From NCBI RefSeq assembly GCF_900107995.1, contig NZ_FNUM01000002.1, positions 518,283 through 582,282 on the forward strand: a DNA stretch of 64,000 bases. The letters run 5' to 3'. This DNA comes from Alcanivorax sp. DSM 26293 (GTDB taxonomy: Bacteria > Pseudomonadota > Gammaproteobacteria > Pseudomonadales > Alcanivoracaceae). Below are positions 36,240-44,356 of the stretch, one piece after another. Made by a program: the position numbers and the translations under genes. Numbering within the stretch: the first letter of the stretch is position 1; the number at the start of each line of letters is the position of its first letter. The notes beneath the pieces are model-generated. The model was not told the DNA's origin. It did no database searches and was given only the letters and a program-made list of their open reading frames with translations.

Positions 36240-38405
36240 TTATTTGTAGATTTCGCCCTTTTCCGCTTTCTCCACCAGGGAAGCCGGCGGATTGAAGCGA
36301 TCACCGTACAGCTTGGCCAGCTCCTGGGCACGAGCCACAAAACCGCGCAGGCCACCCTCATACTGGTTAATGTACTGGATCACGCCACCGGTCCAGGCCG
36401 GGAAGCCGATACCGAAGATGGAGCCGATGTTGGCGTCCGCCACGGATTCCATCACTCCCTCGTCAAAGCATTTCACCGCTTCAATGGCTTCCACGAACAT
36501 CATCCGTTCCTTGATATCTTCGAACGGGATTTCCTTGTCACCACCAAAAGCGTCTTTCAGGCCAGACCAAAGGTGCTTCTTGCCGTTTTCCGGATATTCG
36601 TAAAAGCCTTTGCCCTGGGCTTTGCCCGGACGATTGAGCTCTTCGACCATTTTCTTCATGACCACTTCCGCAGGATGCTCCGGCGGCAGCTCTGTGCCTT
36701 CACGCTTGGCATCATCACGGGCTGCCTTGCCGATCTTCAGGGCAGTTTCCATGTTGATCTCATCGATCAGGTTCAGGGTGCCTACCGGATAACCCGCCTG
36801 CATGGCCGCCTGCTCAATGGACTGGGCGTTAATGCCCTCACCCAGCATGGCAATACCTTCGTTGGCAAAGGTGCCAATCACGCGGGTGGTGAAGAAGCCA
36901 CGGGCATCGTTGACCACGATAGGGGTCTTCTTGATCTGCTGGCAGTAATCGTAGGTTTTCGCCAGCGCTTCCGGGCTGGTGTCCTTGCCGGAAATAATTT
37001 CCACCAGCGGCATCTTGTCCACCGGGCTGAAGAAGTGGATACCGATAAAGTTGTCCTGCTTCTTCACACCCTTGGCCAGGCCGGTAATCGGCAGAGACGA
37101 GGTGTTGGAACCCAGCACCGCATCCGGCTTCACCACATCCTCGATTTCCTGGAAGACCTTGTGCTTCAGTTCGGTGCTCTCGAACACCGCCTCAATCACG
37201 AAGTCCACCCCTTCCAGATCCTTGGCATCCGCCGTGGCGTGGATCAGGGACAGGATTTGCTCTTTCTTCTCCTCGGTCATCTTGCCCCGGGAGATTTCCT
37301 TGTCGAGCAGTTTACGGGAGTAGTCCTTGCCCTTCTCCGCGTTTTCCTGGGAGATATCTTTCAGCACCACCTGGGCACCACTGCGAGCGGTCACGTAGGC
37401 GATACCTGCACCCATCATGCCCGCACCGAGAATACCGACTTTTTCGGCGCGGAATTTCGGCACATCCTTGGGACGGCTGGCACCGGCGTTGATCGCCTGC
37501 AGGTTGAAGAAGAAGGCGGTGATCATGTTCTTGGCCACCTGGCTGGTGACCAGGGACACGAAGTAGCGGCCTTCAATGGTGGAGGCATTATCGAAATCCA
37601 CCTGGGCCCCTTCCACGGCCGCCGACATGATCGCCAGCGGGGCCGGGTAGTTGGCACCCTTGATCTGCTTTTTCAGGTTGGCCGGGAAGGCCGGCAGGTT
37701 CATGGCGAACTTGGGATTCTTGGGGTCCCCGCCGGGAATCTTGTAACCCTTCTGGTCCCAGGGCTGCTGGGCTTTCGGGTTGGCCTTGATCCATTCGCGG
37801 GCCTTGGCCAGCATCTCATCACGGTCGGCGGCCAATTCGTCGATCAGCCCCACTTTCTGGGCCTTGTCGGCTTTCATCCGCTGGCCCTGCATCAACACCT
37901 TCATCAGGCCGTCCTGGATGCCCAGCATGCGCACTACGCGGGTCACACCGCCACCACCGGGCAGCAAACCCAGGGTCACTTCAGGGAGACCGAACTGGGC
38001 CGATTTATCGTTGATGGCAACACGGTGATGACAGGCCAAAGCGATTTCCAGACCGCCGCCCAGAGCCGTACCGTTCAGGGCTGCCACAACCGGCTTGCCC
38101 AGGGTTTCCAGCACACGCAGCTGGCGCTTGATCTCCGTCACGTTATCCAGGAATACCTGGCCGTCTTCCTTTTTCGCCTTGAGCAGGTCACGGAGATCAC
38201 CGCCGGCAAAGAAGGTCTTCTTGGCAGAGGTGATGATGACGCCGGCAATGTTGTCTTTCTCTTTTTCCAGACGCTCTACGGTGGCGGCCATGGACTTGCC
38301 GTACAGCTCGTTCATGGTGTTCGCGGACTGATTGGGATCATCCAGAATCAGGGTAACGATGTTGTCCGCGTCCTGTTCCCAACGGATAGCAGTTTGTTCA
38401 CTCAT
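36240..38405 (-). CDS. fatty-acid oxidation complex alpha subunit (FadJ/FadB-like)
   Basis: The 721-residue bifunctional enzyme joins an enoyl-CoA hydratase domain (residues 1-200: AALNGTALGGGLEIALACHH and FGLPEVTLGLLPGGGG, with the catalytic Glu region) to a 3-hydroxyacyl-CoA dehydrogenase (about 325-500: VGILGAGMMGAGIAYVTA NAD-binding motif; NTSSLPITGLA; GIHFFSPVDKMPLVEII) and its C-terminal helical domains (QAGYPVGTLNLIDE). It catalyses two beta-oxidation steps. The thiolase gene lies 29 nt upstream on the same strand, completing the complex. GGAG lies 7 nt before the ATG. Confidence 0.95.
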   Translation of the reverse strand: MSEQTAIRWEQDADNIVTLILDDPNQSANTMNELYGKSMAATVERLEKEKDNIAGVIITSAKKTFFAGGDLRDLLKAKKEDGQVFLDNVTEIKRQLRVLETLGKPVVAALNGTALGGGLEIALACHHRVAINDKSAQFGLPEVTLGLLPGGGGVTRVVRMLGIQDGLMKVLMQGQRMKADKAQKVGLIDELAADRDEMLAKAREWIKANPKAQQPWDQKGYKIPGGDPKNPKFAMNLPAFPANLKKQIKGANYPAPLAIMSAAVEGAQVDFDNASTIEGRYFVSLVTSQVAKNMITAFFFNLQAINAGASRPKDVPKFRAEKVGILGAGMMGAGIAYVTARSGAQVVLKDISQENAEKGKDYSRKLLDKEISRGKMTEEKKEQILSLIHATADAKDLEGVDFVIEAVFESTELKHKVFQEIEDVVKPDAVLGSNTSSLPITGLAKGVKKQDNFIGIHFFSPVDKMPLVEIISGKDTSPEALAKTYDYCQQIKKTPIVVNDARGFFTTRVIGTFANEGIAMLGEGINAQSIEQAAMQAGYPVGTLNLIDEINMETALKIGKAARDDAKREGTELPPEHPAEVVMKKMVEELNRPGKAQGKGFYEYPENGKKHLWSGLKDAFGGDKEIPFEDIKERMMFVEAIEAVKCFDEGVMESVADANIGSIFGIGFPAWTGGVIQYINQYEGGLRGFVARAQELAKLYGDRFNPPASLVEKAEKGEIYK

Positions 38406-38434
38406 TTCATTTCTCCGAATTCGTTCGACGCGGT

Positions 38435-39646
38435 TTACAGACGCTCAATGATGGTGGCGATACCCATGCCACCGCCCACACACAGGGTGCACAGCGCGTA
38501 CTTCTTGTCGCGACGTTCGAGTTCATCCAGCGCGGTGCCCAGAATCATGGCGCCGGTGGCACCCAGGGGGTGGCCCATGGCAATTGCACCACCATTCACG
38601 TTGGTCACATCCGGGGTGATATCCATGTCCTTCATGAAACGCATGGCCACAGCGGCGAACGCTTCGTTGATTTCCCACAGATCGATGTCGCTGGCCTTGA
38701 GGCCGGCTTTTGCCAGCGCCTTCCTGGCAGCCGGGCCCGGACCGGTCAGCATGATGGTGGGATCCGCCCCGCTGATGGCGGTGCAGACAATGCGACCACG
38801 GGCCTTCATGCCGTAATCCTTGCCGACCTGCTCGTTACCCAGTACGACCAGTGCCGCGCCATCCACGATGCCGGAAGAGTTACCGGCGTGGTGAACGTGA
38901 TCAATCTTTTCCAGCCAGTGGTATTTCTGCAGCGCTACCGCATCGAAACCACCCATTTCGCCCATCATGGCAAAAGAGGGATTCAGGCCCGCCAGGCCAT
39001 CGGCGGTGGTGCCGGCACGGACATGCTCGTCACGATCCAGAACGGTCAGGCCGTTGAGGTCTTTCACCGGTACCACAGAATTGCCGAAGTAGCCTTTTTC
39101 CCAGGCAGTGGCAGCGCGCGCCTGGGATTCGGCAGCAAACTCATCCACATCACGGCGGGAAAAACCTTCGATGGTCGCGATCAGGTCTGCACCGATGCCC
39201 TGGGGCACGAAACCGGTCTTGTAGTTGGTCACCGGATCCATGGCCCAGGCGCCACCGTCGGAGCCCATGGGAATCCGGCTCATGGCTTCGACACCACCCG
39301 CCAGAATCAGGTCATCCCACCCGGAGGCCACTTTCTGGGCGCCGGTATTCACCGCTTCCAGGCCGGAAGCACAAAAGCGGTTCAGTTGGTAACCCGCCAC
39401 GGTATCCGGCAGGCCCGCAGCCAGCGCCGCAGTCTTGGCGATACAGGCGCCCTGATCGCCCACCGGGGTAACCACGCCCAACAACAGGTCATCAATACGG
39501 TTGGTGTCCATATTGGGAAAACGGGCTTTCACTTCATCGATCAGGCCGACCACCAGGTCCAGCGGCTTCACCGTATGCAGTGAGCCATCTTTTTTGCCCC
39601 GACCACGGGGAGTACGGATGGCATCGTAAATATAGGCTTCGGTCAT
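38435..39646 (-). CDS. acetyl-CoA C-acyltransferase (thiolase), beta-oxidation partner
   Basis: The 403-residue thiolase shows the nucleophilic Cys in [12 protein letters not shown] (about 90), [16 protein letters not shown] with the active His, and the C-terminal [10 protein letters not shown]. It cleaves 3-ketoacyl-CoA to acetyl-CoA. It is the first gene of a thiolase-FadJ/B operon with AGGAAGG before its ATG. Whether it is a long-chain (FadI-like) or acetoacetyl-CoA thiolase cannot be told, though linkage favours beta-oxidation. Confidence 0.94.
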   Translation of the reverse strand: MTEAYIYDAIRTPRGRGKKDGSLHTVKPLDLVVGLIDEVKARFPNMDTNRIDDLLLGVVTPVGDQGACIAKTAALAAGLPDTVAGYQLNRFCASGLEAVNTGAQKVASGWDDLILAGGVEAMSRIPMGSDGGAWAMDPVTNYKTGFVPQGIGADLIATIEGFSRRDVDEFAAESQARAATAWEKGYFGNSVVPVKDLNGLTVLDRDEHVRAGTTADGLAGLNPSFAMMGEMGGFDAVALQKYHWLEKIDHVHHAGNSSGIVDGAALVVLGNEQVGKDYGMKARGRIVCTAISGADPTIMLTGPGPAARKALAKAGLKASDIDLWEINEAFAAVAMRFMKDMDITPDVTNVNGGAIAMGHPLGATGAMILGTALDELERRDKKYALCTLCVGGGMGIATIIERL

Positions 39647-39673
39647 GGAACCTTCCTCTTGCCTCAGGCAGAT

Positions 39674-39752
39674 GTCAGCTCAGCTGACGGGTTGTGAAGG
39701 GCAGCACCTGTCTGTGCATGTGTTGGATCATGCGTAACAAAGTGACAGGTGC
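39674..39752. promoter_or_regulatory. palindromes upstream of the beta-oxidation operon
   Basis: Two dyads lie in the promoter region of the thiolase gene: a near-contiguous GTCAGCT-C-AGCTGAC (39674-39688), and GCACCTGTC/GACAGGTGC (39704-39712 and 39744-39752, 32-nt spacing). Either could bind a TetR-type fatty-acid regulator. Neither matches the PsrA or FadR consensus as I remember them. Confidence 0.4.
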
Positions 39753-39933
39753 CGGCCAAATGTAGACCCGAGAGATTGCCCTACCCGCGCCCGTCACTCA
39801 ATGACAGGAGTTAACAGCCGGGGTGAGCGGAACGGGCAGTGGTTAACCGCTTGATATGCAAGGTGTCTTAAGGGCCAATGCGGGGCGCCCCAGAGATGCT
39901 AAGGTCCGGACATTCGTTTCAGGAGAATTCGCT

Positions 39934-40692
39934 ATGTCCCATAACACCGAGGTGCTGCGCTCCCTGGCCGCTTCCGCCCTGCAACAGGGCCGCGGCATTG
40001 CCAGCAAAGGCCACCGCAAGACCCCCCAGGAGCCCCTTGAACTGTATGACATGGAAGGGTGTCCGTTCTGCCGCCTGGTCCGTGAAGCATTGACGGATCT
40101 GGACCTGGATGTGCTGATTTTCCCCTGTCCCAAAGGGGGGGAGCGTTATCGCCCCCTGGTTGAGCGCCTGGGTGGGCGCCAGCAGTTCCCCTACCTGATG
40201 GATCCGAATACCGGGGCTGCCCTTTACGAATCCGCGGATATCATCGACTACCTTTACCGGGAATACGGTGGTCGCCCGGCACCTCGCCGCTGGCTGGTAC
40301 GCAGTTTGCGCACGGCAGCGGCGGTGTCCGCTTCTCTCCCCCGCGCGTCACGGGGCCTGCACGCCCTGGATAGCAAAACGCCGGAGCAGGCGCTGGAACT
40401 CTACTCTTTTGAGGCCAGCCCCTTCGCCCGCCTGGTTCGCGAACGCCTCACCGAGCTTCAGCTTCCCTACCTGCTACGCCAGTGCGGACGGGATCAGTGG
40501 CAGGACTGGGTGTTGCCGCCGATGCGCAGGCATCTTCTCAGTGACTATTCACCCCGTCAGCGAAACCGCATCGCTCTGATGGAGCGGGCCGGCCGTATCG
40601 CCGTTCCTTACTTGGTCGATCCCAATACGGGCACTGAACTGTTCGAGTCTGCGGATATTCTCGATTATCTGGACCAGACTTACGGTCGATAA
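39934..40692 (+). CDS. tandem thioredoxin-fold (GST N-terminal-like) protein
   Basis: The 252-residue protein contains two copies of a glutaredoxin/GST-N module. The first (about 38-120) starts LELYDMEGCPFCRLVREALTDL, with a redox-type CPFC, and ends FPYLMDPNTGAALYESADIIDYLYREYG. The second (about 160-250) starts LELYSFEASPFARLVRERLTEL and ends VPYLVDPNTGTELFESADILDYLDQTYG, with both cysteines replaced (SPFA). Only the first half can do Cys chemistry. ATG 39934 follows CAGGAG. Specific function unknown. Confidence 0.85.
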   Translation: MSHNTEVLRSLAASALQQGRGIASKGHRKTPQEPLELYDMEGCPFCRLVREALTDLDLDVLIFPCPKGGERYRPLVERLGGRQQFPYLMDPNTGAALYESADIIDYLYREYGGRPAPRRWLVRSLRTAAAVSASLPRASRGLHALDSKTPEQALELYSFEASPFARLVRERLTELQLPYLLRQCGRDQWQDWVLPPMRRHLLSDYSPRQRNRIALMERAGRIAVPYLVDPNTGTELFESADILDYLDQTYGR

Positions 40693-40726
40693 TGGCAATC
40701 CGGCGCATCAACAAATGGTGCGCCCA

Positions 40727-40936
40727 GGGAGCCTCTGAGTAACACCTTGCATGCCCCGTCTTTGAGGCTGGTCGCCCCTCGGCCAGGTAACGAGGGGCGC
40801 AATTTTGACGCTACCCCCTTAAGGAGAATCGAGAGATGCCTCTCCATCAGCGTTTCAACGTCAACATGCAATAGCGGGTGTGGGTCAGCCTTGAAGCCCC
40901 GGAAAAGGTGACCTGAAGGGCAGATCTGCGGCGCTT
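40727..40936. mobile_element. MITE-like repeat, copy 2
   Basis: Begins GGGAGCCTCTGAGTAAC, matching copy 1 (35531-35713) in order and spacing of conserved blocks. It contains its own hairpin, CGCCCCTCG/CGAGGGGCG (40773-40799), followed by CAATTTTG, which could terminate the upstream gene. The rest of the 419-nt gap up to 41112 holds only the candidate promoter of the small gene. Confidence 0.6.
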
Positions 40937-41060
40937 TGACACCGGGAAAGGGCACCACCCTGTCCATCACCAGAAAATATAGCCCCTGCCCCCCTTCACA
41001 CCACGCTGAGCACGCAAGGTGCTATTCAGGGGTTTCCCCCTTCTCCCCTCTCTGGATTAA

Positions 41061-41069
41061 TGCTATATA
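41061..41069 (+). promoter_or_regulatory. candidate extended -10 promoter
   Basis: TGCTATATA forms an extended -10 element about 43 nt before the ATG of the 52-residue gene. The -35 region is poor, as often tolerated with a TGn motif. Confidence 0.4.
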
Positions 41070-41111
41070 AAGCACTGAGTACCCCTTTAATTCTGGAAAG
41101 AGAGCAGCACC

Positions 41112-41270
41112 ATGGGTCGTCGACATTTTGATGACTATGAACCGGACGATTGGAAAGAAGAGCACAAGCGCGCCGAACGTGAACGTCGCAAACGCGATGC
41201 CAAGCGACATCGGCACGATTCAGAGGAAAAAAGTGAATCACGCGACGGTCGCGATTCACGCCCTTACTGA
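41112..41270 (+). CDS. small highly charged protein (52 aa)
   Basis: ATG 41112 opens a 52-codon frame ending at TGA 41270, encoding a very polar protein that starts MGRRHFDDYEPDDWKEEHK and continues with dense Arg/Lys/Glu/Asp/His and Ser. GAAAGAGAG lies upstream, an extended -10 motif is about 40 nt upstream, and a terminator follows, giving it a complete monocistronic unit. No hydrophobic core is evident, so it is probably disordered; nucleic-acid or ribosome binding would be a guess. Confidence 0.6.
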   Translation: MGRRHFDDYEPDDWKEEHKRAERERRKRDAKRHRHDSEEKSESRDGRDSRPY

Positions 41271-41311
41271 AACGCGTTTCTTCCCCTGAGGCATTCGCCT
41301 CATGGTCTGAA

Positions 41312-41346
41312 AACCGGGCTTCACGGATGAAGCCCTGGTTCCCCCT
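41312..41346 (+). terminator. intrinsic terminator
   Basis: AACCGGGCTTCA / TGAAGCCCTGGTT (41312-41340) with a CGGA loop is followed by CCCCCTTTTT. It lies between the small charged gene and the convergent PilZ gene. Confidence 0.8.
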
Positions 41347-41352
41347 TTTTGA

Positions 41353-41676
41353 CTAATTATCACCGTAACGGCTGGCAAGGGTGGTCAATGCGGCGGCGGT
41401 TTTTGCATCCGACTGCAGTTTGAATCCGCCACGCCAATGTCCATTGGGCAAATAATCATGCCAGCGGGGCTCCGCCATCACCGTCAATTCACGGCAACCC
41501 GATAAAGTCAGGGGTAATTGCAGCAGCAGGGGCTGGCAGCCTTGTGGCGGCGTGCCCCGACCGGTCAGGCAAAGCCCTTCATCGGTCAGATTGAGAACAT
41601 GCCCCACGGGCTGTCGGTGGATGGAAGCCTGCACATTGAGTCTCAGTCGAGGCCTGCGGAAACGTCGTCGCTCCAT
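41353..41676 (-). CDS. PilZ-domain protein
   Basis: A 107-residue single PilZ domain. The N-terminal ERRRFRRPR supplies the RxxxR c-di-GMP motif and NLTDEGLCL corresponds to the [D/N]xSxxG motif, with Thr in place of Ser. It ends in a strand-helix with WRGGFKLQ. Such proteins are c-di-GMP receptors, but partner and output cannot be inferred. It is divergent from smr. Confidence 0.85.
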   Translation of the reverse strand: MERRRFRRPRLRLNVQASIHRQPVGHVLNLTDEGLCLTGRGTPPQGCQPLLLQLPLTLSGCRELTVMAEPRWHDYLPNGHWRGGFKLQSDAKTAAALTTLASRYGDN

Positions 41677-41766
41677 AACTACCTCTCGGGAAGGGGCTCA
41701 CTGCCAGTTTCTGCCCGCTTTGTGTACCATGCAAGCATGAACTAACGGGTTTTGTGGAGCAGTCCC

Positions 41767-42360
41767 ATGGCCACCAATGACGATGATCTGTTCCGCCAGG
41801 AAATGGCGGATGTGACACCGATCAAGCCGGATAATCGGGCAACTCTGCCCCGCGTCAAGCGACCGGACAGCCTGCGCGAACAGCTTCGCCGCGCCGCTGC
41901 CATGGATGATCGCAAGGACAACAATCCCCTCACTGTACCGGAACAGGTTCCTCCCGTTGGCCCCACCGACATAGTCGGTGTGAAGAAAAACGGTGTTCAG
42001 GAAGGGGTTTACCGTAAATTACGACTGGGAAAGTACGACGCCCAGGACGTGCTGGACCTGCACCGGGTACGTTTGATGGACGCCCGGGACCGGGTGCAAA
42101 CCTTTCTTGTGAAAGCCCACGAGCAAGGCCTGCGTTCCGTCCTGATCAGTCATGGCAAAGGCGTGCACAGTGAACGCCCGGGCTTTCTCAAGAGCTATGT
42201 CATGCATTGGCTTGAGGAAAGCCATCTGGTCCTTGCCTACCACTCCGCCCCCCAGAATCAGGGCGGCAGTGGCGCCACCTATGTGCTGATACGGAAAAGC
42301 AGTCAGTCACGACAGCGTAATAGGGAATTCTTTATGGAGGCGGGAAAGCAGCAGAGATAG
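41767..42360 (+). CDS. Smr-domain protein (SmrA-like putative nuclease)
   Basis: The 197-residue protein has a disordered N-terminal half and a C-terminal Smr domain: VLDLHRVRLMDARDRVQTFL (LDxH motif), VLISHGKGVHSERPGFLK (HGKG motif) and GATYVLIRKS. Smr domains nick DNA or cleave mRNA at collided ribosomes; this short form resembles SmrA/YdaL. ATG 41767 has TGGAG 8 nt upstream. The stop abuts a heptamer palindrome. Confidence 0.9.
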   Translation: MATNDDDLFRQEMADVTPIKPDNRATLPRVKRPDSLREQLRRAAAMDDRKDNNPLTVPEQVPPVGPTDIVGVKKNGVQEGVYRKLRLGKYDAQDVLDLHRVRLMDARDRVQTFLVKAHEQGLRSVLISHGKGVHSERPGFLKSYVMHWLEESHLVLAYHSAPQNQGGSGATYVLIRKSSQSRQRNREFFMEAGKQQR

Positions 42361-42512
42361 TGAATAGTTAACAGTGAACAGTTAATAGCGCGCTTGGCTG
42401 CGCATCCCTGTCTGAAATGCAAGAGGCCGCGTCCATACTCAGGGCGCGGCCTCTTGCGCTCACGAAACAGATAACCTGCTTCGCGAAACTATTCACTGTT
42501 AACTGTTAACTA
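42359..42512. repeat. heptamer-repeat palindrome, GTTAACT/ATTCACT type, with inner hairpin
   Basis: The left arm (42359-42388) and right arm (42487-42512) are runs of 7-mers related to GTTAACT and ATTCACT, inverted. Inside is a perfect 11-bp inverted repeat AAGAGGCCGCG (42421-42431) / CGCGGCCTCTT (42445-42455). Same plan and same inner hairpin as 27017-27181. It exactly fills the gap between the smr stop and the convergent sthA stop. Confidence 0.88.
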
Positions 42513-42514
42513 CC

Positions 42515-43912
42515 CTACCGCCTTATCCGGTTGATCCCGTTGATCGCTGCCACCCGATACGCTTCTGCCATGGTCGGATAGTTGAAGGTCGTATCGATGA
42601 AATACTCCAGGGTGTTCAGCTCACCGGGCTGGCGCATGATTGCCTGACCCACGTGCACGATTTCCATGGCTTGATAACCAAAGCAATGAATGCCCAGTAC
42701 GGCCAGGGTTTCCCGGTGAAAGAGGATTTTGAGCATGCCCACTCGCTCACCGGTAATCTGTGCCCTGGCCAGATTGCGGAAGAAGGCCTGCCCGACTTCA
42801 TAGGGGACTTTGGCTTCGGTGAGTTCCTGCTCTGTGCGCCCCACGCTGCTGATCCCCGGTATGGTATAAATTCCGGTGGGCACATCGGTCACTTGCCGCA
42901 CTTCATCTCCGGCGATGGCCGCCGCGCAGAAACGCCCCTGATCGTAGGAGGCACTTGCCAGTGAAGGCCACCCCACCACATCACCGACGGCATAGATCCC
43001 GTCGACTTCTGTCTGGTAACGCTCATTGACCTGCAGCTGACCACGGCTGTTGGCTTTCAGGCCAACGGTTTCCAATCCCATGTCCTGGGTGTTACCGGAC
43101 CGGCCGTTACACCACAGCACGGCATCCGCCCGCAGTTTCTTGCCGGACTGCAGCTCCAGAGTGACACCATGATCATCAGCGACAACCCGCTTGTATTCTT
43201 CATCCTGACGAATCGTGCAGCCCTGCTCACGCAAGTGATAACTCAGCGCGTCAGAAATTTCTGTATCCAGAAAGTCCAACAGATGCTGGCGTGAATTCAC
43301 CAGATCGACCCGAATCCCCAGCCCGGTAAAAATGCAGGCATACTCCGACCCGATCACCCCGGCCCCGTAGATAATGATATGCCTTGGGGTATGGTCCATA
43401 GTCAGAATGGTATCGGAGTCGTAAATCCGTGGATGGTCGAAATTCACGTCATCCGGGTGATAGGGCCTTGAGCCGGTGGCGATGACCACATTACGGGTTT
43501 TCAGCAGATGCAGTCGCCCTTCCCGATCCTGCACTTTCACTTCGTTGTTGCTGAGCAGCTCTCCCCGCCCTCCGAATACGGTCACCCGGTTACGAATATA
43601 GAAATCCGTACGCACCTGGACCTGGGAATCAATCACTTCTCGGGTTCGGGTGATCAGATCCTGCCAACGGACCTCACGGGGATTGAGGATGCCGCGCAGC
43701 AACGGATTGCGCTGGGTACGAATCACCTGGCGTACCAGGTGACGAAGCGCCTTGGAAGGGATCGTCCCCCAGTGTGTACAGTTTCCACCCAGAGATTTCT
43801 GATCCTCGACAATGGCCACACGCAGGCCTTTCTTTGTCGCCTGCATGGCCGCCGCTTCACCCGCCGGCCCACTGCCAATCACCACCAGATCCCAACCTGC
43901 ACTGATATCCAT
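42515..43912 (-). CDS. sthA: soluble pyridine nucleotide transhydrogenase
   Basis: The 465-residue flavoprotein has the FAD motif [31 protein letters not shown] (one Cys where dithiol reductases have CxxxxC, as in SthA), the NAD-binding [15 protein letters not shown] and [21 protein letters not shown]. It moves hydride between NADPH and NAD+. AAGGAG lies 6 nt before ATG 43912. Confidence 0.95.
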   Translation of the reverse strand: MDISAGWDLVVIGSGPAGEAAAMQATKKGLRVAIVEDQKSLGGNCTHWGTIPSKALRHLVRQVIRTQRNPLLRGILNPREVRWQDLITRTREVIDSQVQVRTDFYIRNRVTVFGGRGELLSNNEVKVQDREGRLHLLKTRNVVIATGSRPYHPDDVNFDHPRIYDSDTILTMDHTPRHIIIYGAGVIGSEYACIFTGLGIRVDLVNSRQHLLDFLDTEISDALSYHLREQGCTIRQDEEYKRVVADDHGVTLELQSGKKLRADAVLWCNGRSGNTQDMGLETVGLKANSRGQLQVNERYQTEVDGIYAVGDVVGWPSLASASYDQGRFCAAAIAGDEVRQVTDVPTGIYTIPGISSVGRTEQELTEAKVPYEVGQAFFRNLARAQITGERVGMLKILFHRETLAVLGIHCFGYQAMEIVHVGQAIMRQPGELNTLEYFIDTTFNYPTMAEAYRVAAINGINRIRR

Positions 43913-44059
43913 TCACTTCTCCTTTCCACCACGCGACTATTATAGGCATGCCGCACAATGGGTACGAGTAAGACCAAAGCCGAGGTCTGGTCATAGCCAT
44001 CGAGGCTGGCATGATGGGGATGAAGAAAGAGAGTGATTCAATCAAAAAAGGAGTCTGAC

Positions 44060-44356
44060 ATGGATGAGCGCAGAGAACACAAGACCTCTCGGTTGGCCCG
44101 TGGTGGCAAGACAACAGGGCGTTGGCTGGTGACCCACCCCGTAGGGGCCTTGCAGATTCTGGCAGTGCTGCTGTTGGCCATTATCGTGCTTCAGAATCTG
44201 GAGCCCACCAGCATCGATATCCTTTTCTGGACACTGGTGGACATCCCCAAACTGTTGCTTTTACTGGCCAGCATGTTGGCCGGTGGACTGATCTGGGAAC
44301 TATTGCGGCGAGGCCTGCTACGCCGCCGCAAAGCGTCGACGACGCCAGAACAGTAA
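44060..44356 (+). CDS. LapA/DUF1049-domain membrane protein
   Basis: A 98-residue protein with two TM helices (GALQILAVLLLAIIVLQNL and PKLLLLLASMLAGGLIWELL) matching the LapA/DUF1049 fold, linked in E. coli to LPS assembly regulation. Partner lapB is not adjacent. ATG 44060 follows AAGGAG. Its last 39 nt overlap the 3' end of the convergent giant gene. Confidence 0.82.
   Translation: MDERREHKTSRLARGGKTTGRWLVTHPVGALQILAVLLLAIIVLQNLEPTSIDILFWTLVDIPKLLLLLASMLAGGLIWELLRRGLLRRRKASTTPEQ

Noticed and set aside
36573-38816. A 747-codon open frame on the plus strand, antisense to the beta-oxidation alpha subunit
   Set aside because: It lies wholly opposite a clear FadJ/FadB gene and its translation is His/Gly/Val-rich with no domain. 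It is a by-product of GC-rich codon use on the other strand.
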